Part shown: positions 1-9,973 of the stretch, one piece after another
How positions within the stretch are numbered: the first letter of the stretch is position 1
How the letters are laid out: each line of letters starts with the position of its first letter
NCBI GenBank assembly: GCA_943737045.1
Contig: CALSFV010000387.1
Coordinates: 124,001 to 188,000 of the forward strand
DNA length: 64,000 bases
Direction: 5' to 3'
Source of the DNA: Parapristionchus giblindavisi
Taxonomy: Eukaryota; Nematoda; Chromadorea; Rhabditida; Diplogasteridae
Program-made: the position numbers and the translations under genes
The notes under the pieces: generated by a model
What the model saw: the letters and a program-made list of their open reading frames with translations, nothing else
What the model was told of the DNA's origin: nothing
The model's database searches: none

Positions 1-1207
1 ATAATGATTATTGATTGAATCATTCAAATATCGATACCAGATACTATCGATTGGAATTCAAATAACATCCATTGATCTGCTTGAATAATCGGTGAATGGA
101 AATATACAATATGATTCAATGTAAAGCTCATCGAAGGAACGAATCCATTTCTATTAATCAATAACAATTATTGAAATATTGATTGATTACTATTAACCTA
201 TTGTGTGCATTGAATACCATAAGATTATGACAAGCATCAGAGATATATAGAAGAGTTTGTCTTTGACGATGAATATCATTATCTACTTCAAACTAAATGA
301 TATATCAATTATATCATTCAAAAGATCAAAGATCACCTTATATTTCACCCAGAAAGGATATTTAGCATAGGGATTCGTTTCTCTCTGGAACTGATCAAAG
401 TTCGTACTTCGCCACTAAATAGAAAATATTCGGAAAAAAGTATGATACATTCATTATCAAACTGACATTGTATGGATAATGCTTCATATTTATTTTATTA
501 TCGATTGATTCTATTCGTTGATCAGCAGGAGTGTAGGCTACAAATGATTATAGATTCGAATATTCTTTAAAATACCATTTTTATAATTCATATGAATATT
601 GAATTCTTCACATTCTTCTGGGGAAGGAACTGATGGCATTATTGATTGATGATGACATGAATGAGGTTCCGTCTTAATTTATTATTATTTAAAATATATT
701 TTGAACATTTTAAAAATGTATTAATATAACATATTAAATAAGAGTACTTTATGGTATGATATCTGTACAATGACGCTAATCTTTCCATTTTGTATACATT
801 GAATAGATCGAGTAGCGAATGATCTTCCATCAAACAATCTTTCCACTTTGTAATCAACGAATCCATTCACATCAACTATGATCAATATATTATTGGTATC
901 TAAAGGATTGAATAAACCTGGTAATATGAATATAGATTGAACAGAATGAGCATATAGATCAGAAGGAACTGTTATATCAGATACATAAAGAGCCTTAAAT
1001 ATCACTATATCAATAATCATAAATAATCCAAATAAACCTGAGAAACAATCAATCCCCCATAAGCTCTATCTCGAATTCCTGGAACTTTTAATGCAGAATT
1101 TCTGAATGAAAGATAATTTGGAAATGATTTTATCATAATTGAAACCTGAAGATGTCCTTGCTTACTTCTGTAAAGTTGAAGTTTTCGTTGATAGGATCTT
1201 CAAGCAT
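1..1207 (-). CDS. Acyl-CoA thioesterase II-like (TesB/ACOT8 family), copy A, 3' end outside window
   Basis: First of three tandem thioesterase paralogues. Nine exons can be read on the minus strand, starting at the ATG at 1205-1207 (protein start MLEDPINENF): about 1146-1207, 1038-1101, 918-993, 748-875, then smaller exons down to a splice donor near 37. The last exon, which carries the conserved Gln in copies B and C, lies beyond position 1. Visible family features are a YGGL motif near the N-terminus, FDGRSFATR in the first hotdog domain, and TLNHIVYFHSP plus WMLFEF in the second. TesB/ACOT8 enzymes hydrolyse fatty acyl-CoA to free acid and CoA, often in peroxisomes. The usual LDH Asp is Asn here. 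No internal stop is seen once introns are removed. Family confident; activity uncertain. Confidence 0.8.
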
Positions 1208-1395
1208 TGGAATGGAATGGATTGAACTTAGTGATAACAGTACAAGAAGATAATAGAGGGGAAAAACGGAATAGATAGAGAGAGAATGAAGTGAATGGAG
1301 AATGAATCTAATATATGTACACTTTTATATGTACAATCTCTTTTTGAACGATTCAGACTGTAAGACTTTATCACAACAACAATAATCATTAACAA

Positions 1396-4300
1396 TTATA
1401 ATTTAGATGGTTCTCCTTTAGTTCTAACCATAACTTCTTGAGTGAATGAAGCAATCATATCTCCTGATCTACTCCATATCTTTCCAATCGTTAATCCTCT
1501 ACCATTTCCTTCAGTTAAGAGCATTTAAAAAAATATTTCCATCATGAATTAGACCAAGAATATCAATGGATTTGGGTGAGATAACTGATGGATGTCGATG
1601 CAACGATTTCAAATGAAGGATTTGTGGGGTAATATAGTTAACTCAAACCTGCTTTATTCGATTCAAATTCGAATAACATCCATTCATCAGCAGTTATAGA
1701 TGGACAATGAAAGTATACTGTATGATTCAATGTAAATGTCATCGAAGGAGTAAAACCATTTCTATAATCAATCAATACATTTACTTAATATAATATATAA
1801 TCAATATAATTTTCAAACTTTGTATGATCATTATATACAAGTAGAACAGGAAGAGCATCACTTATGTACAATAAAGCTTCATTATTTCGTTGATGTACAT
1901 TCAAAGGATACTAAAATTGAAATATGATTTCACATTTAAAAAAATCATAATTACTTTGTATTTCATCCAGAAATGATATTTAGAAGAAGGGTCTTTATGA
2001 TTATGAAACCGATCCAAATCAGCACATCTAGCCTAGATAAGATGTAATTAAATAGAAAGTAACTACAAATACATTAGTATAATTACTTCATAAGGAGTAA
2101 TAACTCTTCTTATTTGCTTCGTCTTTCTCTGTTCAGGACTAATCCAAGCTGGAATATAATTATTCATTCGTTATTTGATTATATGGAAATGAAACCTAAT
2201 GAATACTGATATAAAACGTCAACAACTGGACAATCTTCAGGAGGAGGAACTGAAGGAATTGTTGATTGATGAGAACATGAATCAGGTTCAATCTAAATAT
2301 TATATTTTTATATAAGATTTAGGTGTTAATATAAGAAGACTTTATGATAAGATATTAGTGCAGTGAAAATAATCTTGTCTCCTTTCTTGCATTCAACTGA
2401 ACGAGTAACAAATGATCTTCCATCAAAGATTCGTTTGACATGATAATCAACCGATTCTGTCTTATAAACTGAAATTATTCCAATTATTATACATATACAG
2501 TGCGCGACATAATTATAAGACACCCCTAAAATTTTGGGATTCTGGCCGAATGGTGAATGGAAATCGAAAGATGTATAAACCATTTGTATCCCCTCCTTGG
2601 ATAACTAAGGTAGCCCACGTATGAGGGAATTCCATTTCCCGGTCAACGAGAAAATAATTATTTTCCGAAATTTTACCGCGACATAATTATAAGACACCCT
2701 GATTTTGTTCATGAATTGCTATTGTTTTAAAACTTCTGCATAACAGCAACAGGGCAACAATAGGTTAATAATCGATGATATGGCCCATTCTCGAGATTAG
2801 GCCAAAGGTACGATTGGGCATGCTTCCATAGAGGGCAGAAAACTTCAATTCGGCAACGGGTGCATACTGTTTGTTGTTCTTATACACACGACGAACCATG
2901 ATGCCCCATATGTTCTACATGTGGTTTATATCGGGGGAACCCGTCGGGCATGGGAGAACAGGGATGTTCTTGACTGCGAACAATGATTTCGAGGGGTGTT
3001 GGCATGAATGGATGCACTGTCTTTATTCGAGATCAGATGGTGGACACGTTTCTTGTTCATGAACAGAACAAGAGTAGTCTGGTGCATCACTTGATACTCC
3101 GGATAGTCCATCCTGCTGGAGCTGAAGGAGATGGGCGGCATGTCAAATTTTGGGAACCCGCCCCAGTACGGTACATCATATTTTTTTCAAAAATTTTCAA
3201 ATTATCGGTTTCTGATTGCATTAACTGATAAGAACAAGTTCAATCCTTATATTCCTGACGGATATAACTGCTTCTGACATGATTTTCTCAACGATCCGCG
3301 TTATTTCAGCTGGAGGAACTTTGGTAATGTTCTGGGCGCGTTTCCAAAATTTGACATGAAGCCCATCTCCTTCAGCTCCAGCAGGATGGACTATCCGGAG
3401 TATCACGTGATGCACCAGACCACCCTTATTCTGTTCATGAGCAAGAACCGTGCCCACCATCTGGTCTCGAAGAAAGACAGTGCATCCATTCATGCCAACA
3501 CCCCTCGAAATCATTGTTCGCAGTCAAGAACATCCCTGTTCTCCCATGCCCGACGGGTTCCCCCGATATAAACCACATGTAGAACATATGGGGCATCATG
3601 GTTCGTCGTGTGCATAAGAACAACAAACAGTATGCACCCGTTGCCGAATTGAAGGCTTTCATCAAAACGGAGTGGGACGACATCGAGCGGCAATTGTGTT
3701 CTGCCCTCCATGGAAGCATGCCCAATCGCACCTTTGGCCTAATCTCGAGAATGGGCCATAACATCGATTATTAACCTATTGTTGCCCTGTTGCTGTTATG
3801 CAGAAGTTTTTAAAAAAATAGCAATTCATGAAAAAAATCAGGGTGTCTTATAATTATGTCGCGGTAAAATTTCGGAAAATCATTATTTTCTCGTTGACCG
3901 GGAAATGGAATTCCCTCATACGTGGGCTACCTTAGTTATCCAAGGAGGGGATACAAATGGTTTATACATCTTTCGATTTCCATTCACCATTCGGCCAGAA
4001 TCCCAAAATTTTAGGGGTGTCTTATAATTATGTCGCGCACTGTATTGTATGTATACTCTATCTATCAATTCATTATTTCTGTCATCTTATGTAATCACTT
4101 GATACAATTTGAATAATAGTTCATTATTGAGATGATTACCTGATTGTGTAAATATACATTGAATAGAATGGCAATAGAATTGAGATGGAACGGTTTGATT
4201 AGAAGCTGCTAAGGCCTTCAATTTATATAATAATAAAATGTTCAAAACAACAACAAAAAGGAATTGATAACCTGTGAACAGAGTAAACCTCCATAAGCAG

Positions 4301-4438
4301 ATTTAGAATTCCCAGGATTGTTTAAAGTCAAATTTCTGTAATTGCAAAAATGAATAATCTGTTGAAATAACGAATGTACCTGTAGATATCCTTATTGATT
4401 TGAATAAAGTTAAAACAATCTTTGATTGGATCTTCCAT
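1396..4438 (-). CDS. Acyl-CoA thioesterase II-like (TesB/ACOT8 family), copy B, complete
   Basis: Complete ten-exon gene, 293 aa. Exons: 4380-4438, 4272-4335, 4140-4215, 2341-2468, 2196-2292, 2087-2148, 1955-2032, 1819-1910, 1649-1761 and 1396-1508; lengths sum to 882 nt, in frame. Double-hotdog thioesterase: YGGLLCSQ, FDGRSFVTRSVE, then TLNHTVYFHCP, DEWMLFEFES, GRGLTIGKIWSRSGD and a final TQEVMV with the conserved Gln. Predicted to cleave acyl-CoA esters. The usual LDH Asp of the second domain is Asn, as in the two sister genes. Intron 3 (2469-4139) is swollen by a 1.5-kb Tc1-derived fold-back element. The gene lies head-to-tail, 188 bp from copy A and 703 bp from copy C, consistent with tandem duplication. 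Confidence 0.87.
2498..4042. mobile_element. Tc1-like fold-back (snap-back) element in intron 3 of thioesterase B
   Basis: About 1545 bp flanked by TA on both sides (2496-2497 and 4043-4044), the target duplication of the Tc1/mariner superfamily. The ends are inverted copies beginning CAGTGCGCGACATAATTATA; the subterminal block GACATAATTATAAGACACCC recurs inside each end, an IR/DR arrangement. Unlike a normal element, almost the whole length is an inverted duplication: 2498 to about 3170 is the near-complement of about 3340 to 4042, around a spacer of roughly 170 bp. Each arm carries the 3' half of a Tc1-type transposase. A transcript crossing it would fold into a long hairpin. Probably immobile without an enzyme supplied in trans. 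Confidence 0.85.
3340..3774 (+). pseudogene. Tc1-like transposase C-terminal fragment (right arm), frameshifted
   Basis: The right arm of the fold-back encodes a recognisable Tc1-type transposase C-terminus split between two frames. One frame shows the SSSRMDYPEYHVMHQTTL and DSASIHA part of the catalytic domain. After a frameshift near 3500 a second frame shows VKNIPVLPCPTGSPDINHM, a stop, then NIWGIMVRRVHKNNKQYA and on to a TAA at 3772-3774. The SPDxN and LWG-like motifs are typical of the region holding the third catalytic acid. The N-terminal DNA-binding half is missing. The left arm (about 2700-3170) holds a diverged inverted copy of the same fragment. No functional protein can be made. 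Confidence 0.8.
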
Positions 4439-5141
4439 GATGTTAAGAACAGAGGAAGTGACTAGGAATTGATAAGATAGAGTTCGGTGCAATGAACCAA
4501 ACTACAATATATCATCATTTCATAGTACAATGTTCATTCCGTTCCTTATTCTGTAAGCATTGAAATGGAGTGGAATAAGTGAGAAAGTCCTTTCACCTTC
4601 CCACCAACCCCGCTAGTTAAGATCTCCCCTCATATAATTATCCCTTTTTCCAAGATTCGCCAGTAGCTCCCAAACTGCCACTGTACCCAAAAACCCTCAC
4701 CGATATCGATACATTAGCGACGGAAATCCATCAATCCCTTTATGTCCCTATTCTCTTGTTACGTATATTATGATGGAATAAAGAATAAGAATAAGAATAA
4801 GAATAAGAATAAGAAAGTGATTGACAGAAGAGTAAATAAGAGATAAAGAAGACAAACGTGAATATAGAGAGAACAATACTATCACTATCACTGGTTTTTT
4901 TCTTTTAGTTTTGCCAGTAATTTGTAAGAAATGATAAACATTTATAACTAAAATTGATATTATTATTACATATTAATGTGTGATTTGATATAACTTGTAC
5001 TCAATAATCCGTATGAATGATTTTGTAATAACTCTCATCCTAACACTTTATCAAACAAAAGATGTAAAGGTAAAGATAATGATACTCGATCCTAATGATT
5101 ATTTATGCGGGAAGAACACAACATAACATTAAACAAAACAA
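4439..5141. other. Intergenic spacer between thioesterase copies B and C, with a short (AATAAG)n tract
   Basis: No coding exon is supported here. The stretch holds the upstream region of copy B and the downstream region of pseudogene C, both on the minus strand. A simple (AATAAG)n tract runs at about 4779-4815. A C-rich patch at about 4590-4710 resembles neither flanking gene. No terminal inverted repeats or RNA gene were seen. Confidence 0.6.
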
Positions 5142-5480
5142 TTATAATTTAGATGGTTCTCCTTTAGTTCTAACCATAATTTCTTGAGTGAATGAAGCTA
5201 TCATATCTCCTGATCTACTTCATATCTTCCCAATCGTTAATCCTCTACTATTTCCTTGAATTAATATTATGATTGATATTAGTTCTACTAGATGAATCTT
5301 ACCAGCTTTAACACTTTCAAATTCGAATAACATCCATTCATCACCTGATATAGATGGAGAATGAAAGTATAAAGTATGATTCAATGTAAATGTCATCGAA
5401 GGAATGAAACCTTTTCTATAATCGATAAATATATGTAATATATTATAGACTCTATAATGAATATCTAACTTGGAATGATC

Positions 5481-5485
5481 ATGAT
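5481..5485. repeat. Target-site duplication (ATGAT), left copy
   Basis: ATGAT directly precedes the 5' LTR and recurs directly after the 3' LTR at 10208-10212. A 5-bp duplication fits Ty3/gypsy-type integration and fixes the ends of the element. Confidence 0.93.
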
Positions 5486-5719
5486 TGCTATGTATGCTCC
5501 AAAGTCTATTATTATAACCAAACTGCATCTTAGCATACACATTTGCATTTGACCACATTACCCTATTCTATGCTAATGACACGTCATCGTAGTTGACGTG
5601 CTGTCTATATTGGTAATTCCTTCATTCTTATCTAGTTCATCCTGTTGTACCGGTGGTACTTTTTCTATCTCTACAATAAAGTCTCTATTCTACTACGTGT
5701 TGTGTCCAAGTACATAACA
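5486..5719 (+). repeat. 5' long terminal repeat of gypsy element
   Basis: 234 bp, beginning TG and ending CA. By eye it is identical over its full length to the 3' LTR at 9974-10207. LTR pairs are identical at integration, so this indicates a recent insertion or recent gene conversion. No TATA box was assigned with confidence. Confidence 0.95.
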
Positions 5720-5723
5720 TTAT

Positions 5724-5738
5724 TGGCGACCAGGATTG
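5724..5738 (+). other. Primer-binding site of the gypsy element
   Basis: TGGCGACCAGGATTG starts 4 nt after the 5' LTR. Its leading TGG pairs with the CCA tail of a tRNA; the priming tRNA was not identified. A second copy of GCGACCAGGATTG with a following ACGAGCT occurs 26 nt downstream (5753-5765), an unusual duplication of PBS-like sequence. Confidence 0.7.
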
Positions 5739-5804
5739 TTTGACGAGCTAACGCGACCAGGATTGACGAGCTCATTTCTTCTCTTCTTCTTCTTGTTGTC
5801 CCTC

Positions 5805-5980
5805 CTCGTAGTTGCGATTACGAGTCCAGGAAGATCTATATTGCGATATAGATATAGTTCATCGGATTATATTACCAACCTGTAGTTGCGATTGCACGGT
5901 TTGAAGATCTATACTTGCGAGTATAGATATAGTTACTGCACTTGCGAGTGTCAGGTAGACTTGTAGTTGCGATTACAAGT
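5805..5980 (+). promoter_or_regulatory. Chain of six small hairpins with TTGCGA loops in the retrotransposon leader
   Basis: Six consecutive stem-loops present the same loop core TTGCGA. Stems: ctcgta/tacgag (5805-5824), atctata/tatagat (5834-5853), acctgta/tgcacggt with one bulge (5878-5900), atctatac/gtatagat (5907-5928), ctgcac/gtgtcag with one bulge (5936-5954) and acttgta/tacaagt (5959-5980). Stem sequences differ while the loop is constant, the pattern expected of a repeated RNA ligand site. Position between the PBS and the Gag start codon suggests packaging, dimerisation or translation control; that role is inference. Confidence 0.75.
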
Positions 5981-5997
5981 AGGTTGAATTGCAAGAA

Positions 5998-6103
5998 GTA
6001 CACACAGAGAAAAAAGTGTTAAAAGACCAACCAAAACAGCTGTACTCCATTGTACACAAGCCCAAGGAGGTGTTAAATATAACACTTTTTTCTCTGTGTG
6101 TAC
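5998..6103 (+). repeat. 24-bp perfect inverted repeat upstream of the gag-pol start
   Basis: Arms at 5998-6021 and 6080-6103 are exact reverse complements (GTACACACAGAGAAAAAAGT plus GTTA, and its complement), separated by 58 nt. A shorter pair, CAACCAAAA near 6028 and TTTTGGTTG near 6126, lies across it. In RNA this would form a strong stem about 60 nt before the ATG at 6167. Confidence 0.8.
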
Positions 6104-6166
6104 GCCGAAGGCTGTCGCGAATTTTTTTTGGTTGAGCTAAGTGTACTCATATAATTCGTAGTACGG

Positions 6167-9100
6167 ATGCCTGAAGTGGAGAAGCCTGAAGCTGAAGCAA
6201 CTACGTTAGCATCGGTATTGGAGATGATAGCGAACATGCAACAGCAGTTCATGAACGTGCAGAGTGAACAAAACAAGAAGAACAATGAGATACTCGAGAA
6301 GTTAGCGAGTAAAGAGACAGTTGTTAGTGGAGAAAGGAGACATTGTCAAGTGACTAAAGGACCATCTATTGAAAGATATTCGAGAGCATTTGAGCGAGAA
6401 GGCTCAGCAGTGCAGACGAATACAGCCAATATTGTGAGAGTACCTGAAGATGATAAGGGAAAGAATCAGAAGAGTCCAAAGACCGAGAGATCAAAGGCCA
6501 ATGTGAAATGTACACATTGTAGCAAGAATGGTCATACTGAAGAGAGATGCTGGTTGAAGCATAATAAAATGAGGCCGAAGAAGAACTTCCGGAACAATTC
6601 AGTACAAGTGAAGGATTGCAATCAGATTGAAGGCAATCGTGTGTACGTGAATGTATCCATGGATGGAACTCAGATGGAGTGTCAACTTGACACAGGATCT
6701 GATCTGACGCTCATCTCGGAGGTTGACTGGAAGGAGATGAAGAACCCTGAGTTGGTTCCCGCTCCATGTATCGTATCATGTGCAAATGGACAAGGTATGA
6801 AGATCCTCGGCAAGTTCCGCAGTAAAATGGAATACTGTGGCAAGAAGTGTGACGCATGGGTCCACGTCACCCCAAGACCGATTCGACTAGTCGGCAATGA
6901 TGTATTCTTCAAGCTAGACTTGAAGAGAGCATTCTCAGATGAGAATGATGAAACGGTGATTGCACACATCAAGTCAGGAGACTACACAACCTGGGTAAAG
7001 GATGTCTTCCCAGAAGTTTGTGAGCCTGGACTGGGGAAGTACAACAAGTCTGCAGCTAAGTTGTACCTGAAACCGGGCGTGAAGCCGGTGTTCCGTAACA
7101 AGCGGCCAGTGCCGTATGCCAGCCAGCAGGTGTGTGATAAGGAAATCGATCGATTATGTGATATGGGAGTGATTTCCAAGGTGGAACACTCGGAGTGGGC
7201 GGCTCCGTTCTTGCTAGTCGCAAAGAAGAATGGTGCAAAGAGATTGTGTGCTGATTTCAAGACAGGTCTAAATGACTGTCTGGAGGATTGTACTAATCCG
7301 CTCAAGCTGCCGGAAGACATATTCGCCTCATTGAAAGGTGGAACAGTTTTCTCCATGATCAATTTCTCAGATGCGTATCTCCAAGTTGAAGTAGACGAAG
7401 AAGCTAAGAAGCTACTCGTGATCAATACGCATCGTGGTCTGTATCAGTACCGTAGATTACCGTTCGGTGTTAAGCCTGCTCCAGGTATATTCCAGTCTAT
7501 AATGGACCAGATGTTGACAGGAATGAGCAGGACAGTGGCATACTTGGATGATGTCATTGTAAGTGGAAGGACGAAGGAAGAGCACGACGAGAACCTGATG
7601 AGAGTTCTCGAGAAGATTCGTGAGTCTGGATTCAGAATCCGACCAGAGAAATGTGCATTCGGACAGAATGAAGTCCACTTCCTTGGATTCATCGTGAATG
7701 AATCTGGACGTCACCCCGATTCCAAGAAGGTTCATGCACTCAAAGAGATGCAAGTTCCCAAGGATGTAGCTCAACTGAGATCGTTTCTCGGTGGAGTCAA
7801 CTACTATGGAGCTTTCGTGAAGAATATGTCGGAGCTGCGTACTCCGCTTGATCGATTGCTAAAGAAGGATGCCAAGTTTGAATGGACTCCTGTTTGCCAG
7901 AGAGCATTCGAGAATATCCGAAAGGCTATCAGTGCTGAGACAGTACTAGCGCACTACGATCCTAACGAGGATATCGTTGTTGCTGCTGATGCAAGCCAGT
8001 ATGGCATTGGAGCAGTGATAAGTCATCGATACAAGGATGGAACTGAAAGACCAGTGATGTATGCATCAAGGCGCCTCAACGGTGCTGAAGAGAAGTACGC
8101 ACAGATAGAGAAGGAAGGTCTCGGTTTGACTTTCGCTCTGAAGAAGTTCCATAAATATGTATATGGAAGGAGATTTCTTCTCCAGACTGATCACAAACCA
8201 CTGCTTGCGATATTCGGATCGAAGAATGGTATTCCTGTGCATTCTGCTAACAGATTGCTTCGATGGGCGATATTCATGTCGAACTACGATTTCAAGATCG
8301 AGTATGTGAATACGAAGGATTTCGGAAAGGCTGATATGCTTTCCCGATTGATGGCTTCGTTCACGCGAGAAGATGAAGACATGGTAATTGCTCAGGTTGC
8401 AATGGAGGATGACATCGAAGAAGTCTTGCGTGAAGGAGTGAGGGCGATGCCCATAACTGTCACTGATATTCAATCATCGACATTGAATGATGAGATTCTT
8501 CTGAAGGTGAAGAAATATCTGGATGAAGGATGGCCTCCCAAGCCTCCGAAGGATCAGAATATTCTACCGTACTATCTGAAGAGAGAATCGATTTCTTCTG
8601 TGAATGGATGCTTGATGACGGCAGAACGAGTGATCATTCCTGCAAGATTGAGAGAAGCAGTCATGAAGGAACTGCATCGTGGTCATCCAGGCATGGTACG
8701 TATGAAGGCTCTTGCTCGTTCATATGTGTACTGGCCCGGCATCGATCAGAATATCGAAAGCCTAGTAAGATGTTGTGAAGGTTGTGCAATTGCTGCCAAG
8801 AATCCGTCCAAGGCTGAGCCAATCAAGTGGCCAGAGACGAGTCGACCAATGGAGCGAGTCCATATGGATTTCGCCGGTCCAATGAATGGAAAATACTACT
8901 TGATCATTGTTGATGTTCAAAGTAGATGGCCAGAGGTCGTGACTATGGAAAGGATTACGGCTGATGCAACCGTGAAAGCATTGAGAGACTTCGTATCAAG
9001 ATACGGTAGTCCGGAGACCATAGTGTCTGATAATGGAACTCAGTTCAAGTCTGAGAAGATGAGAGCATTCTGTATGGAGTATGGAATCAATCACATGTTC

Positions 9101-9838
9101 TCGCCACCGTATCATCCGCAGAGTAATGGACAGGCTGAACGCTTCGTGGATACGTTCAAACGGTCACTGTTGAAGATGAGAGGCGAAGGTCCGGAGAATG
9201 AGAACGTGCAGAAGTTCTTGATGATGTACAGATGCACTCCAAATAATCAATTGAAGATGTGTACTCCAGCAGAGATCTTCCTCGGAAGGAAGATTCGATG
9301 TCGTCTCACTCTCATGTCTCCCAGGGAGGGAGAGGAGAGAGTATTGAATGAGAAGGTGACACGAGAGTTCGCTGAAGGAGACACTGTGTATTATCGTGAT
9401 CGGGATGGTCCAAATCACGAGAAGTGGACTGAAGCCGTAGTGCTCAGAAGGAAAGGAAATGTGATCTATGAGATCCAGAGATTGGATGGTAGTCATGTGA
9501 CTGCTCATGCGAACCAATTGAGAAGGAGATGGATTGAGGATTGCGATCCTCTGAGTGTCTTGTTGGAGAGTTTCAACGTTCCCGCCGACAACGTGGTCGA
9601 GAGCAACGTCCAGGTCGAGCCCGCCAAGTGCAACGTCACGCCGTCTGCCGCTGCTGCCGTCGTTACTGATGCTGATGCCGATGCCGTCGTCGTGCCCACG
9701 AATAATGTGGAGAACAACAAGAAGAAGACTAACCCTAAGGCAACCGTGGTTAGACCCGGTTCTACAAGGCCTTCCCGTAGTAGACAACCACCATCTCGTT
9801 TAAACATTTCATCCACTAGTGGTCAAACCTACTATTGA
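6167..9838 (+). CDS. Gypsy-type Gag-Pol polyprotein (short Gag, PR, RT, RNase H, IN)
   Basis: 1223 aa in one frame. Residues 1-110 form a charged, Gln-rich region too short for a complete capsid. A CX2CX4HX4C zinc knuckle spans C115-C128. The retropepsin active site DTGS begins at D175. RT spans about 330-510: the second catalytic pair is intact as YLDD (459-462), but the first catalytic position, normally Asp, is Asn399 (AAT at 7361-7363). RNase H follows at about 600-710. Integrase has the HHCC finger and a DD35E triad D901, D955, E991. The C-terminus is Ala- then Lys/Ser-rich. It should direct reverse transcription and integration, but the Asn399 substitution would be expected to impair RT. 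Confidence 0.93.
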   Translation: MPEVEKPEAEATTLASVLEMIANMQQQFMNVQSEQNKKNNEILEKLASKETVVSGERRHCQVTKGPSIERYSRAFEREGSAVQTNTANIVRVPEDDKGKNQKSPKTERSKANVKCTHCSKNGHTEERCWLKHNKMRPKKNFRNNSVQVKDCNQIEGNRVYVNVSMDGTQMECQLDTGSDLTLISEVDWKEMKNPELVPAPCIVSCANGQGMKILGKFRSKMEYCGKKCDAWVHVTPRPIRLVGNDVFFKLDLKRAFSDENDETVIAHIKSGDYTTWVKDVFPEVCEPGLGKYNKSAAKLYLKPGVKPVFRNKRPVPYASQQVCDKEIDRLCDMGVISKVEHSEWAAPFLLVAKKNGAKRLCADFKTGLNDCLEDCTNPLKLPEDIFASLKGGTVFSMINFSDAYLQVEVDEEAKKLLVINTHRGLYQYRRLPFGVKPAPGIFQSIMDQMLTGMSRTVAYLDDVIVSGRTKEEHDENLMRVLEKIRESGFRIRPEKCAFGQNEVHFLGFIVNESGRHPDSKKVHALKEMQVPKDVAQLRSFLGGVNYYGAFVKNMSELRTPLDRLLKKDAKFEWTPVCQRAFENIRKAISAETVLAHYDPNEDIVVAADASQYGIGAVISHRYKDGTERPVMYASRRLNGAEEKYAQIEKEGLGLTFALKKFHKYVYGRRFLLQTDHKPLLAIFGSKNGIPVHSANRLLRWAIFMSNYDFKIEYVNTKDFGKADMLSRLMASFTREDEDMVIAQVAMEDDIEEVLREGVRAMPITVTDIQSSTLNDEILLKVKKYLDEGWPPKPPKDQNILPYYLKRESISSVNGCLMTAERVIIPARLREAVMKELHRGHPGMVRMKALARSYVYWPGIDQNIESLVRCCEGCAIAAKNPSKAEPIKWPETSRPMERVHMDFAGPMNGKYYLIIVDVQSRWPEVVTMERITADATVKALRDFVSRYGSPETIVSDNGTQFKSEKMRAFCMEYGINHMFSPPYHPQSNGQAERFVDTFKRSLLKMRGEGPENENVQKFLMMYRCTPNNQLKMCTPAEIFLGRKIRCRLTLMSPREGEERVLNEKVTREFAEGDTVYYRDRDGPNHEKWTEAVVLRRKGNVIYEIQRLDGSHVTAHANQLRRRWIEDCDPLSVLLESFNVPADNVVESNVQVEPAKCNVTPSAAAAVVTDADADAVVVPTNNVENNKKKTNPKATVVRPGSTRPSRSRQPPSRLNISSTSGQTYY

Positions 9839-9962
9839 TTCGTGATTATTGATTTCTCTATTATTGATCGTTGACCCTAATATCATTCCATCACATTATT
9901 AATACTGTACTATACGATTATATCCATATTATTGTTTGTCAGATATGCCGTAGTTCATATCT

Positions 9963-9973
9963 TGGGGCGGAGG
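9963..9973 (+). other. Polypurine tract of the gypsy element
   Basis: The purine-rich run TGGGGCGGAGG ends exactly where the 3' LTR begins (TG at 9974), the expected site for plus-strand DNA priming. One C interrupts the run. Confidence 0.65.

Noticed and set aside
9164..9787. 207-codon minus-strand open frame
   Set aside because: Antisense shadow of the integrase and C-terminal part of the gypsy polyprotein; no family resemblance.
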